A stretch of 64,000 nt of DNA, from positions 1 through 64,000 of the forward strand of contig NZ_JAAFKG010000017.1 in NCBI RefSeq assembly GCF_013299185.1, written 5' to 3'. This stretch comes from Microcoleus sp. bin48.metabat.b7b8b9.023 (GTDB lineage: Bacteria; Cyanobacteriota; Cyanobacteriia; Cyanobacteriales; Microcoleaceae). The notes under the pieces are model-generated. The model did not search any database. It saw nothing but the letters and a program-made list of their open reading frames with translations, and was not told where the DNA came from. The position numbers and the translations under genes are program-made. Position 1 is the stretch's first letter, and every line of letters starts with the position of its first letter. Shown here piece after piece: positions 36,240-45,072 of the stretch.

Positions 36240-36431
36240 ATGAACAGCAACATCAGCCCGATCGCCAAAGTATTCACCCTCTCAGCCGCCCTTTCCCTAG
36301 CCATCAAGTACGCAGGGCCCAGCCTATCCATAGCCTCAACCGACTTCAACGCCCTGATCGCAGTGTTTACCCCCAGTATCATCCTAGCTGCGATTCTGGG
36401 CTGGCGGGCATGGCAACAGCAGGCGAGGTAA
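36240..36431 (+). CDS. small membrane protein
   Basis: The 63-residue protein has two probable membrane segments (VFTLSAALSLAIKYAGPSL and LIAVFTPSIILAAILGWRAW) and a basic C-terminus. Function unknown. A degraded copy of its 3' third lies upstream of the pilin gene at about 35157-35221, which supports its being a real, once-duplicated gene. It ends 66 bp before the GT41 gene that follows. No clear Shine-Dalgarno. Confidence 0.5.
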   Translation: MNSNISPIAKVFTLSAALSLAIKYAGPSLSIASTDFNALIAVFTPSIILAAILGWRAWQQQAR

Positions 36432-36497
36432 GAGTTGAGCAGCCCCACAAAACACCAAAAGCCCCACAATACCCAACAATACAGGACAGACGATCGC

Positions 36498-38639
36498 ATG
36501 GATCTAACCACCTTAAATCTCAAACCCTTAAATTTACTGATTTTTCCCGATTGGAACCAACCAGAAGAATCACTTTATTTAGAGTTAGAAGAAATGATGA
36601 GGAATCTGATCGCTCATCCCGATCGCGATTTCCTCACTATTTTAATAGATGCCAGCGAAACTTTAGAACGATCCGAATTAGATGCCGATCTAATTATATC
36701 AGCAATTGTTCTGAATCTGTTCATGGAAGAAGATTTAGATACTAGCTGCGAACCGGAAATTATTTTATTGGAAAACCTCAGTCAAAGTCAGTGGTTGGAT
36801 ATTTTGCCACAGATTCAATATCGAATTAAGTTAAAGGCAGAAAATCACCAAGCAATAGCCGACTCAGGAACCGAAAAAATCCCTGTATTGGAACTGAAAC
36901 AACTTAGCGAAATCACCATTGACTCCCAAGCATTAGCAGCGTTGAGACAATTTGGCAGCCAACTCTACCGTCAAGGAAGATACGAAGCAGCGAGCAATTA
37001 CTATCAAAGGTTTTTGGCATCCCAGACAGGAGATATAGAACTGTATTCTAACTTGAGCGAGTGTTTGAGGAATCTCAACAGAATCGAAGAGGCGATCGCA
37101 ATTCTCGAACAAGGCATTCGCCATTACCCAACAGCCGGACAACTGCACTTTGAAATCATCAAAATTTGCCAGCAAAACGGACGCATTCAGCAAGCTATAT
37201 CGAGTGCAGAAAGAGCAACGCAAATACTGCCCGATGAATATGTTTTTAAACTTTTTAAACACTTAACATTGCCGATTGTTTACGACACCTCAGATGAAAT
37301 CGAATTTTACAAGGAAAGATATGTCGGAGAATTAGAAACATTAATTCAGGAAACTTCCCTAAACAACCCCCAAGAAAAAATTAATGCTTTGCGTGGCTTT
37401 GGGAGTTTCACTAATTTTTACCTGGCTTATCAAGCCCACAATGTTGTGGAATCCCAATCCAAATATGCCAATTTAGTTCATCAAATTATGGCGGCGAACT
37501 ATCCCCAGTGGGTGCAACCGCGCTCGATGCCTCCCTTGTTGGAAAATGGCAAAATTAGAGTCGGTTATATTTCTAGTTTTTTGCATTCTTACAGCGGCAC
37601 TTTGTGGCTGACTGGCTGGTTGCGTTATGCCAACACTAAACAATTTGAAATTTACTGTTACTACACGGGTAACGATCCAGATCTAGTTACAGAACAATTT
37701 CGCGAATACAGCACAGAATTTCGCCACATTCCTCACAACTTAGAAGCTGTATGCCAACAAATTATTGATGACAAATTGCACATTCTTGTCTTCCCAGAAA
37801 TTGGCATGGATGCACCAACTATCCAAATAGCAGCTTTGCATCTTGCACCGATACAATGTACGGCGTGGGGACATCCTGTCACCTCTGGTTTACCGACGAT
37901 TGATTATTTTATTTCCAGCGAATTGATGGAACCAGAAAATGCACGATCGCACTACTCAGAAACCTTAGTTAAGTTGCCTAATATTGGGGTTTCCTACCCA
38001 AAACCACTCGTGGGAGAATTAAACAATAGTCGCTTGGATTTTGACCTCCGAGAAGATGCAATAATTTACTTTTGCTGCCAAGCTCCTTTCAAATACTTAC
38101 CGCAATATGATTGTATCTTAGCAGAAATAGCCCGCCGCGTTCCCCAAGCTCAGTTTATTTTTCCGCGCGGTGAACTGTTGCGGAAGCGGCTAAAGCGTGC
38201 TTTTGCTGCTGTTAATCTCGACAGCGAAGATTACTGTCTTTTCCGAGCGATTGCAACTCGACAAGAGTATATAGCCATGAACTTTCTTGCCGATGTTTTC
38301 TTGGATACTTTCACTTGGTCGGGGGGCAATACGTCTTTGGAGGCGATCGCCTGCAATTTACCCATAGTAACTTGTCCGGGAGAATTTATGCGGGGACTTC
38401 ATGCAGATAGCTTTCTCAAAATGCTGGGAGTGACAGATACGATCGCACAAAACGAAGCAGCATATATTGAAATTGCTGTCAAGTTAGGTAAAGATTCACA
38501 GTGGCGGCGAGATATTGCCGAACGGATGAGTCAGCGACAAGATAATCTGTTTGACGATCGAGTTTGCGTGACTGCGTTAGAGGCTTTTTATCAAGAAGTT
38601 GTTCGAGAAAGACTTAAGCAGTTGACAGTTGATAGTTGA
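36498..38639 (+). CDS. GT41 glycosyltransferase with N-terminal FPDW module
   Basis: The 713-residue protein combines the FPDW module at residues about 10-130 (NLLIFPDWNQPEESLYLELE; LNLFMEEDLDTSCEPEIILL) with TPRs at about 135-270 (FGSQLYRQGRYEAASNYYQR, IEEAIAILEQGIRHYPTAGQ) and a GT41-type transferase: GKIRVGYISSFLHSYSGTLW near 350, APIQCTAWGHPVTSGLPTID near 452, DVFLDTFTWSGGNTSLEAIA near 598. It is likely to glycosylate proteins. I chose the ATG at 36498, where the module begins; a frame open from 36435 adds a polar stretch. The gene ends in a heptamer array. Confidence 0.85.
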   Translation: MDLTTLNLKPLNLLIFPDWNQPEESLYLELEEMMRNLIAHPDRDFLTILIDASETLERSELDADLIISAIVLNLFMEEDLDTSCEPEIILLENLSQSQWLDILPQIQYRIKLKAENHQAIADSGTEKIPVLELKQLSEITIDSQALAALRQFGSQLYRQGRYEAASNYYQRFLASQTGDIELYSNLSECLRNLNRIEEAIAILEQGIRHYPTAGQLHFEIIKICQQNGRIQQAISSAERATQILPDEYVFKLFKHLTLPIVYDTSDEIEFYKERYVGELETLIQETSLNNPQEKINALRGFGSFTNFYLAYQAHNVVESQSKYANLVHQIMAANYPQWVQPRSMPPLLENGKIRVGYISSFLHSYSGTLWLTGWLRYANTKQFEIYCYYTGNDPDLVTEQFREYSTEFRHIPHNLEAVCQQIIDDKLHILVFPEIGMDAPTIQIAALHLAPIQCTAWGHPVTSGLPTIDYFISSELMEPENARSHYSETLVKLPNIGVSYPKPLVGELNNSRLDFDLREDAIIYFCCQAPFKYLPQYDCILAEIARRVPQAQFIFPRGELLRKRLKRAFAAVNLDSEDYCLFRAIATRQEYIAMNFLADVFLDTFTWSGGNTSLEAIACNLPIVTCPGEFMRGLHADSFLKMLGVTDTIAQNEAAYIEIAVKLGKDSQWRRDIAERMSQRQDNLFDDRVCVTALEAFYQEVVRERLKQLTVDS

Positions 38640-38655
38640 CAGTTGACAGTTGAAA
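38628..38655. repeat. AGTTGAC heptamer array
   Basis: Four heptamers overlap the 3' end of the GT41 gene, so its last residues (KQLTVDS) are encoded by the repeat. Confidence 0.7.
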
Positions 38656-38717
38656 GCGCGGTTTTTCGGATGGGATTTATATCAAGTCCGATCGAATGAT
38701 GACAATAAAATTAGTTT

Positions 38718-38767
38718 GTAGTGAGGACTTTAGTCCTGATTCTATGAAGGACTAAAGTCCTCACTAC
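38718..38767. repeat. GTAGTGAGGACTTTAGTCCT palindrome
   Basis: Perfect 20-bp arms (38718-38737 and 38748-38767), ending TACGAACC. Same family as 126, 10571 and 49346. Confidence 0.85.
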
Positions 38768-38877
38768 GAACCTTAGATCCGAAACCCTCGAAAATCGCCC
38801 TGGGACTTCGTCCGGGGCACCCTACAAGTCATATAATATAGGTTAGGGCGATCGCAACCATACTTGAGGCACTCACC

Positions 38878-39495
38878 ATGATTCAAACCATAACAGAATT
38901 AGTGACATTCGATGAATTCATTGACTGGTATCCTGAGAATTCAGGATGTCACTATGAACTACACAATGGAGAAATTGTTGAAATGCCAAAAGCAACAGGC
39001 AAACATTCTAAACTTACAGGTTTTCTCATCGCCGATCTCAACTTTGAAATCAGACGGCTACAACTACCCTACTTCATCCCGAAAGAATCCGTCATCAAAC
39101 CGATGCGCGAGGAATCTGGGTATGAACCAGATATTATTGTACTCAACGAAGAAACCATTGGAAACGAGCCACGATGGGAGAAATCATCAATTATTACAAT
39201 GGGTTCATCAGTCCCCCTAATCGTAGAAGTAACTAGCACTAATTGGGAGGATGATTATGCTCGCAAATTAGAGGCTTACGAATCAATGGGAATCCACGAA
39301 TATTGGATTGTAGACTATCTAGGATTGGGCGGGAGACGGTTTATCGGCAATCCCAAGCAACCAACTTTTTCGGTTTACCAACTAATAGATGGGGAATACC
39401 AAGTTAAACTGTTTAGAGGGGCTGAGGTGATTGAGTCCCCAACTTTCCCAGAATTGAATCTGACAGCGCAGCAGGTGTTCGGTAAAGGGAATTGA
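38878..39495 (+). CDS. Uma2 family (DUF820) protein, copy 3
   Basis: A 205-residue Uma2 protein, closely related to copies 1 and 4: VTFDEFIDWYPENSG at the N-terminus, EESGYEPDIIVLNEE near residue 79, LIVEVTSTNWEDDYARKLEA near 118 and HEYWIVDYLGLGGRRFIGNP near 141. The PD-(D/E)XK-like acidic residues are kept, so it is probably a functional protein. Substrate unknown; it stands alone. Confidence 0.9.
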   Translation: MIQTITELVTFDEFIDWYPENSGCHYELHNGEIVEMPKATGKHSKLTGFLIADLNFEIRRLQLPYFIPKESVIKPMREESGYEPDIIVLNEETIGNEPRWEKSSIITMGSSVPLIVEVTSTNWEDDYARKLEAYESMGIHEYWIVDYLGLGGRRFIGNPKQPTFSVYQLIDGEYQVKLFRGAEVIESPTFPELNLTAQQVFGKGN

Positions 39496-39619
39496 AGAGG
39501 CTGGGTTGTAGGAGTATATTGTAAAGAGGCGATCGCATTTAAGCTATCTTGTAGAGACGCGATTGCAAAAGCGTCTAAAGCAAGGTCGGCAATTCCCCGT
39601 TATAATATCTAAAAATCGC

Positions 39620-40804
39620 ATGAAGCTAGGACAGTGGATCGGCTTATTAGCCCTCATCGCATCTTGTTACATCCTCTGGCAAATCAGGCAAGCCCTACTG
39701 CTGCTGTTTGCCGCCATCGTCTTAGCCACGGCGTTAAACAAACTAGCACGCTACTTACAAAAAAAATTCCGACTCAAAAGGTCGATCGCCGTACTGTGCT
39801 CAATTAGCTTCTTATTCCTCGTCTTCGTAGGCTTGTTTCTGATAATTGTACCACCCTTTGCCCTGCAATTCCAACAACTTACCCAAAGAGCTCCTCAAGG
39901 AATAGCAAGATTAAATGATTGGGTAGATCAAATCGAAACTCGCTTCTCGGGACAACTAGGCCAGCGCCTGCCAAATCTTGATGTTAACGACATTATGCGG
40001 CAACTGCAACCTTTATTCAACCAACTCGTTGGCGGTGCAGGAGCATTTGTCGGCAATACATTAGGCGTTATCCTGAGTTTTTTGTTAGTCTTAGTTTTGA
40101 CCTTGATGACCTTAGCAGATCCCCTATCTTACCGCAAAGCATTTATACAACTATTTCCGTCTTTTTACCGCCGACGAATCGAGGGTATTTTAGACGAATG
40201 TGAAATAGCTCTCGGTAGATGGGTGATTGGTGCATTAATTAGCATGAGTGTGATTGCTTTTTTGAGCTTAATTGGTTTGTCAGTTTTGCAAGTTCCCCTA
40301 CCGTTAGCTCACGCTGTAGTAGCAGGATTTCTGAACTTAATTCCGAATATTGGCCCTACGATCAGCGTCATTCCGCCAATGACGATCGCACTTTTAGACT
40401 CTCCCTTAAAATCAGGTTTAGTTCTCATCCTTTACTTCCTAATTCAACAGTTTGAAAGCAACATCCTCACCCCCTACGTCATGGCACAGCAAGTATCATT
40501 GCTGCCAGCAGTAACATTAATAGCTCAAGTATTCTTCGCCACCTTTTTTGGATTTTTAGGCTTATTACTAGCCCTCCCCCTCACAGTTGTCGCTCAAGTT
40601 TGGATTAGGGAAGCGCTAATTAAAGACATTCTCAACCAGTGGAATGCTAATCCTCAAAGGTTGGCCGCAATTGATTCGGCTATCCACGAAGAATATGAAT
40701 CTATAGGAGTCACACAAAGCCGAGTGGAAAAGTTACCCGAACACCAACCCGACATCCAAGATGATGCTAAAAATGACGCAAATGAAGTTCCGGGAAATCA
40801 GTAA
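39620..40804 (+). CDS. AI-2E family transporter (PerM-like)
   Basis: The 394-residue membrane protein has about 7-8 helices. The N-terminal pair is at residues 5-60 and a large soluble loop at about 80-150 (FQQLTQRAPQGIARLNDWVD). The family core is in the C-terminal half: GVILSFLLVLVLTLMTLADP, ALISMSVIAFLSLIGLSVLQVP, FLNLIPNIGPTISVIPPMTI and FGFLGLLLALPLTVVAQVW. The family is named for TqsA (AI-2 export), but most members have other, often unknown, roles. I chose the ATG at 39620; an upstream TTG would add a non-conserved stretch. Confidence 0.88.
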   Translation: MKLGQWIGLLALIASCYILWQIRQALLLLFAAIVLATALNKLARYLQKKFRLKRSIAVLCSISFLFLVFVGLFLIIVPPFALQFQQLTQRAPQGIARLNDWVDQIETRFSGQLGQRLPNLDVNDIMRQLQPLFNQLVGGAGAFVGNTLGVILSFLLVLVLTLMTLADPLSYRKAFIQLFPSFYRRRIEGILDECEIALGRWVIGALISMSVIAFLSLIGLSVLQVPLPLAHAVVAGFLNLIPNIGPTISVIPPMTIALLDSPLKSGLVLILYFLIQQFESNILTPYVMAQQVSLLPAVTLIAQVFFATFFGFLGLLLALPLTVVAQVWIREALIKDILNQWNANPQRLAAIDSAIHEEYESIGVTQSRVEKLPEHQPDIQDDAKNDANEVPGNQ

Positions 40805-40816
40805 TTCAAGTTTGTA

Positions 40817-40990
40817 CTCATCCCGATTCTGGCTTAAATAGCAGTTTATTTTTGAGTCCGCGAAGGCGGACTTTGTTTTTATAGAAGCGATTTCAATCGC
40901 CGTCTCATCCCGATTCTGGCTTAAATAGCAGTTTATTTTTGAGTCCGCGAAGGCAGACTTTGTTTTTATAGAAGCGATTTCAATCGCCGA
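40817..40990. repeat. two 87-bp tandem repeats
   Basis: Units start CTCATCCCGATTCTGGCTTA at 40817 and 40904, nearly identical. Each holds GAGTCCGCGAAGGC and GAAGCGATTTCAATCGCC, a small hairpin. The motif layout (rich CGxxGGCGGAC, then a palindromic GCGGTTT/GCGATTT) is like the 69-bp array next to lepB. Confidence 0.85.
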
Positions 40991-41002
40991 TTATTATAAA
41001 TC

Positions 41003-41133
41003 TATAGCATTTATCAGAAAGATGAGGTATGACTGTAAATGGAGTTTTTGATGCGACCTCGCTTACTATATAATCACTACTCTAAGAGGGCTAAAGCCCA
41101 ACAACGTACCTCACCTTTTTGAGAACCGCTATA
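41003..41133. repeat. MITE-like palindromic element, long form
   Basis: 131 bp, ends TATAGCATTTATCAGAAAGA and TTTTTGAGAACCGCTATA. The inner sequence (TGACTGTAAATGGAGTT, then GGGCTAAAGCCCAACAACGT) is shared with the copy at 56320. Confidence 0.75.
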
Positions 41134-41152
41134 TATCTTGTATTCTATCCCT

Positions 41153-41779
41153 CTAAACGCCATCTTGTCCAGCGCTAAAAATCTGTTTTACAGTCAAATT
41201 CAGCTCTGGAAATGTGGGCGAAACAATCCTATCGCTCCCCCGAAACTGACTAACTTGATACTCGCCATCAACCAAATGGTAAACAAAGAAAGTAGGTTGT
41301 TTCGGATTGCCAATATAGCGTCTGCCGCCAAGTCCCAAATAATCCGCAATCCAGTATTCAGAAATACCCAAAGCTTCGTAATCAACCAACTTGTAGCCAT
41401 AATCATCCCGCCAATTGGTACTGACAACTTCGACAATTAGCCGGACAGAACTACCCATTGTAATGATAGATTGCTTTTTCCATCTCTGTTCGCTGTTCGT
41501 CCCTTGTCTGTCCAAAACTATCGCATCCGGTTCGTAACCAGATAGCTCGTTATCAGCTTTGACAACGCATTCCTTGGGAAGGAAGTAGGGAAGTCCTAGT
41601 CGTCGGACTTCAAAGTTGAGTTCAGCGACAAGGAAGCCAGCTACTTCTGAATGTTCTCCGGTTGCTTTAGGCATCTCAACAATAGCTCGATTGTGCAGTT
41701 CGTAACGTTTCTCCGAATTTTCAGGATACCAGTCAATAAATTCATCGAAGGTGACTGGTTTTAATATCGCTTGAGTCAT
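41153..41779 (-). CDS. Uma2 family (DUF820) protein, copy 4
   Basis: A 208-residue Uma2 protein, near relative of copies 1 and 3: VTFDEFIDWYPENSEKRYEL, then LSGYEPDAIVLDRQ near residue 80, IVEVVSTNWRDDYGYKLVDY near 120 and EYWIADYLGLGGRRYIGNPK near 142. GGAGCG lies 5-10 bases upstream of the ATG. Function unknown. Confidence 0.9.
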   Translation of the reverse strand: MTQAILKPVTFDEFIDWYPENSEKRYELHNRAIVEMPKATGEHSEVAGFLVAELNFEVRRLGLPYFLPKECVVKADNELSGYEPDAIVLDRQGTNSEQRWKKQSIITMGSSVRLIVEVVSTNWRDDYGYKLVDYEALGISEYWIADYLGLGGRRYIGNPKQPTFFVYHLVDGEYQVSQFRGSDRIVSPTFPELNLTVKQIFSAGQDGV

Positions 41780-41826
41780 GGAGTTCGCTCCTTATATTAT
41801 TTATGTAGGACTTATGCAATCATCCT

Positions 41827-41892
41827 CAGAAACCCGGTTTCTGACCGTATTTATCGCGATCGAACCCAAGATTTTCGTAGAAACCGGGTTTC
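41827..41892. repeat. AAACCCGGTTTC inverted repeat
   Basis: AGAAACCCGGTTTCT and AGAAACCGGGTTTCT are separated by about 36 bp; same family as 2219 and 61646. Confidence 0.7.
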
Positions 41893-42036
41893 TTAGCCTC
41901 ACTCTTATTATGATATTATCAGATCCGTTATAATGTCTTCCTTTCATTTTAAATCTAGACCGATCGCCAAAACTGCATTGGCGCGATCGACATTCCATCC
42001 AACTAAAATCTAAAAACTAAAATCTAAAATAGTCTT

Positions 42037-43212
42037 ATGAGATCGATCGACGAAATCAACGATAAAATCAGCCAAGGCAAAGCCACAGTCTGGACAATCG
42101 AAGAACTCAAAACCAGAGTCAGAGAAACCAGCATTACCCAAGCCGCCAAAGAAGTCGATGTCATCACCACCGGCACCTTCGAGCCCATGGAATCCTCCGG
42201 CGCCATCATCAACCTCGGCCATACCGACCCCCCGATCAAAATCCGGCAGTGCTGGCTGGACGGCGTTTTAGCCTACTCCGGCTTCGGCGCCGTAGATTTG
42301 TACCTCGGAGCCACCCAAGTAACCGAAGATGGCGAAGAATCGCGGGAACGGGGCGGCGGACACGTCATCGAAGACTTGATTGCCGGCAAACCCGTGCAGT
42401 TGCGGGCTTTAGGGCAAGTAACAGACTGCTATCCCCGCGCCTCCTTTGAAACCACGATTACCCGCGATACCATCAACCAGTTTTATTTATTCAATCCCCG
42501 GAACGCCTATCAAAACTTTATTGTAGGAGTCAACGGGGGCGATCGGCCACTGTTCACCTACCTCGGCCCCCTGCAACCGAACCTCGGTAACGCCGTCTAT
42601 TCGAGCCTAGGAGCCATGTCACCCCTGCTCAACGACCCCCACCTCCAACTCATCGGCATCGGCACCAGAATCTTTTTAGGAGGCGCTCAGGGCTACATCA
42701 CCTGGGAAGGAACCCAACACTTCCCGCTGCAAAAACGGCAGCCCAACGGCACTCCGATCGGCCCAGCCGCCACCCTGGCACTCATCGGCGACGCCAAACA
42801 GATGAACTCGAAATGGGTGCGAGGCTGCTACTTCAAAAACTACGGCCCATCCTTGATGCTGGGAGTCGGCATCCCCTTCCCCGTCTTAAACGAAACAGTC
42901 GTCGCCCACTGCGCCGTATCAGACAAAAAAATAGTAGCGCCGGTGGTAGATTTCTCTATCCCCCGGCGCGTTCGTCCCACATTCGGTTTAGTCAGTTACG
43001 CTCAATTAAAAACCGGTCGCATTCTCATTGAGGGAAAACCGGTGCGGGCCGCCCCGCTGGCGAGTATGTTTCTCTCGCGGCAAGTAGCATTGGAATTGAA
43101 GCAGCAAATTGAAGCTGGTCAATTTACTCTCACGGCGCCAGTTGCTCCCCTACCAGCCGATCGAGTATTTCTCCCACAAGATTTGTGGGGAGCCCAAGTC
43201 AGGCTGGAATAG
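42037..43212 (+). CDS. homocysteine biosynthesis protein (DUF39)
   Basis: The 391-residue protein belongs to the HcyBio/DUF39 family, described in methanogens and sulfate reducers as part of a route that makes homocysteine from aspartate semialdehyde and sulfide. Conserved parts include DVITTGTFEPMESSGAIINL near residues 40-60, FGAVDLYLGATQV near 83-95, RGCYFKNYGPSLMLGVGIPF near 263-282 and a cysteine in VAHCAVSDK near 292. The archaeal C-terminal CBS or ferredoxin domain is absent, as in cyanobacterial members. The gene is monocistronic. The reaction in cyanobacteria is an inference from the family. Confidence 0.88.
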   Translation: MRSIDEINDKISQGKATVWTIEELKTRVRETSITQAAKEVDVITTGTFEPMESSGAIINLGHTDPPIKIRQCWLDGVLAYSGFGAVDLYLGATQVTEDGEESRERGGGHVIEDLIAGKPVQLRALGQVTDCYPRASFETTITRDTINQFYLFNPRNAYQNFIVGVNGGDRPLFTYLGPLQPNLGNAVYSSLGAMSPLLNDPHLQLIGIGTRIFLGGAQGYITWEGTQHFPLQKRQPNGTPIGPAATLALIGDAKQMNSKWVRGCYFKNYGPSLMLGVGIPFPVLNETVVAHCAVSDKKIVAPVVDFSIPRRVRPTFGLVSYAQLKTGRILIEGKPVRAAPLASMFLSRQVALELKQQIEAGQFTLTAPVAPLPADRVFLPQDLWGAQVRLE

Positions 43213-43273
43213 ACAATTCGTAGACTAAAGTCATGGATTATAACTTGAATGAACCACGAGAGGATATTCAAAG

Positions 43274-44344
43274 ATGATCGACGAGAACCAATCTAAGTTC
43301 ACTGATGAGGAGGTTGCTGCTGCTGAGGAACAGATTTTTGAACATACAAAGAGAATTGAGTTCTATCTGACGGAATATTCCATTGAGCTTCTCGCCCAAA
43401 AGATGCAGAAAGGAGATTTTGAGATTCCGGCCTACCAGCGCGAGTTCACATGGGAATCAGAGCGCAAATCCCGGTTCATTGAGTCGGTATTGATGGGGCT
43501 TCCGATCCCTTTCCTCTTCTTTTGGGAAAGCCCGTTAACAGGTAAGCTTGAAATTGTTGATGGTTCACAGCGCCTTAGAACCATTCAAGAGTTCGTTCTT
43601 GGGGACTTTCCCTTAGGTGACTTGGAAGAACTATCGCTACTGACCGGATTTCGATTCAAAGATCTACCCGAATCTCGGCAACGAAAAATCAAGAACCGTT
43701 CCATTAGGGGGATCGTGCTCAATGAACACGCCGATGAGCAAGCACGATTCGATCTTTTCGATCGAATTAACACAGGAAGCAAGGTCGCCAACAAGGCTGA
43801 GGTGCGTCGAGGTGCGTTAGGAGGTGCTTTCCTCGACCTTGTGATTTCACTCGCCAAAGAGCCGAGCTTTGAAGAACTTGCGCCAATATCTGACAAGCTT
43901 TTATTGGAGCGTGAGAGAGAAGAACTCGTTACACGATTTTTCGCCTACGGTGATGGACTGGAGACATACAAAGACAGAGTGTCGCCATTTCTTTTCACCT
44001 ATACGAAGAAGATGAACGATCACTTTAAACACAACCCAGCGGACATTGACTCCTACCGACGGCGCTTTATGGAAATGATAGACTTTGTGTCGCGCAACTT
44101 CCCGTTAGGCTTTCGCAAAGCACCTAAAGGTAAGGCGACACCCCGATCGCGTTTTGAAGCTATAGCCATTGGAAGCTATCTGGCACTTCAGCAACGGCCA
44201 GAGATAGCTAACCAATTGATCGAAGTTGAAGAATGGTTGAATAGCAAGGACTTTACAAAAGTGACAGGAGCAGACGGTGCGAACGCAATAGGAAGACTCA
44301 GGGGTCGTATAAATTTCGTTCGCGATCGTTTACTTGGAGATTGA
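43274..44344 (+). CDS. DUF262 protein (candidate defence operon, gene 1)
   Basis: The 356-residue DUF262 (ParB/sulfiredoxin-like, GmrS-related) protein shows FEIPAYQREFTWESERKSRF near residues 50-69 and GLPIPFLFFWES near 76. The nucleotide-binding motif GKLEIVDGSQRLRTIQEFV is near 92-110, where DGSQR replaces the usual DGQQR. RFDLFDRINTGSK follows near 158-170. DUF262 domains in GmrSD restrict modified phage DNA in an NTP-dependent way, but there they are fused or paired with a DUF1524 HNH nuclease. No DUF1524 is present here; the next gene encodes a HEPN nuclease instead. The stop overlaps the next start (ATGAGG... within GATTGAGGATG), so expression is coupled. Confidence 0.87.
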   Translation: MIDENQSKFTDEEVAAAEEQIFEHTKRIEFYLTEYSIELLAQKMQKGDFEIPAYQREFTWESERKSRFIESVLMGLPIPFLFFWESPLTGKLEIVDGSQRLRTIQEFVLGDFPLGDLEELSLLTGFRFKDLPESRQRKIKNRSIRGIVLNEHADEQARFDLFDRINTGSKVANKAEVRRGALGGAFLDLVISLAKEPSFEELAPISDKLLLEREREELVTRFFAYGDGLETYKDRVSPFLFTYTKKMNDHFKHNPADIDSYRRRFMEMIDFVSRNFPLGFRKAPKGKATPRSRFEAIAIGSYLALQQRPEIANQLIEVEEWLNSKDFTKVTGADGANAIGRLRGRINFVRDRLLGD

Positions 44345-45072
44345 GGATGGAGGATTTGAGCCAAGCTTTTGAAGAGCGTTTACAGGAAATTGAAACTTAC
44401 CTTGACCTGCTTGAGTCTATACAGGAACAAGTGCAGGGAGGAGCTCCACAAATCGGGGAAGCTACGATCACTCCGCAACAGCAGAAAATCCTCTATTCGA
44501 GTGTTTACTTACAGCTCTACAATCTTGTCGAGTCAACTATTACTCGGTGCGTAGATGCCGTATCTCAGGCAGTGGTTAATAACAGCTCGCTGCCCAATGA
44601 GTTGTCCATTGAGTTGCGCCGCGAGTGGGTGCGATGCACCGCACGTACCCATAATGATCTCAACTACGAGAAGCGCCTGAAATCTGCATTGAACCTCTGC
44701 GATCATCTAGTGCAGGCGCTTCCGATATCAACTTTTGAAGTTGAAAAGGGTGGGGGTGGTAGTTGGGACGATAATGGGATTGAGACCATCAGCAAACGTC
44801 TGGGCTTATCGTTGCACATCAGCTCCGATGTCTACAGGAGTGTCAAACGACCATTCCGAAACGATCAAGGTGCGCTTGCGTTTATCAAAGACCTTCGGAA
44901 CGGTTTGGCGCACGGTAGCCTGTCATTTGCAGAGAGCGGCGAGGGTATTACTGTTAGCGATCTCCGTGACCTCACTGAACGAACAGCATTGTATCTGAGA
45001 GAGGTTGTAAATTGCTTCAAGTTATTCATAGATGCACATGAGTTCCTAATGCCGGAGAACCGACCTCAATGA
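44341..45072 (+). CDS. HEPN nuclease, MAE_28990/MAE_18760 type (candidate defence operon, gene 2)
   Basis: The 243-residue all-helical protein carries the HEPN active site R-x4-H as RNGLAH at R186-H191, followed by GSLSF. The N-terminal half (SSVYLQLYNLVESTITRCVD near residues 58-77) is the matching helix. This layout fits the MAE_28990/MAE_18760 HEPN-like group named from Microcystis. HEPN proteins with this motif are usually metal-independent RNases that kill or arrest the host when a defence or toxin-antitoxin system is triggered. The start codon lies four bases before the end of the DUF262 gene. The stop overlaps the methyltransferase start in an ATGA. Confidence 0.85.
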   Translation: MRMEDLSQAFEERLQEIETYLDLLESIQEQVQGGAPQIGEATITPQQQKILYSSVYLQLYNLVESTITRCVDAVSQAVVNNSSLPNELSIELRREWVRCTARTHNDLNYEKRLKSALNLCDHLVQALPISTFEVEKGGGGSWDDNGIETISKRLGLSLHISSDVYRSVKRPFRNDQGALAFIKDLRNGLAHGSLSFAESGEGITVSDLRDLTERTALYLREVVNCFKLFIDAHEFLMPENRPQ

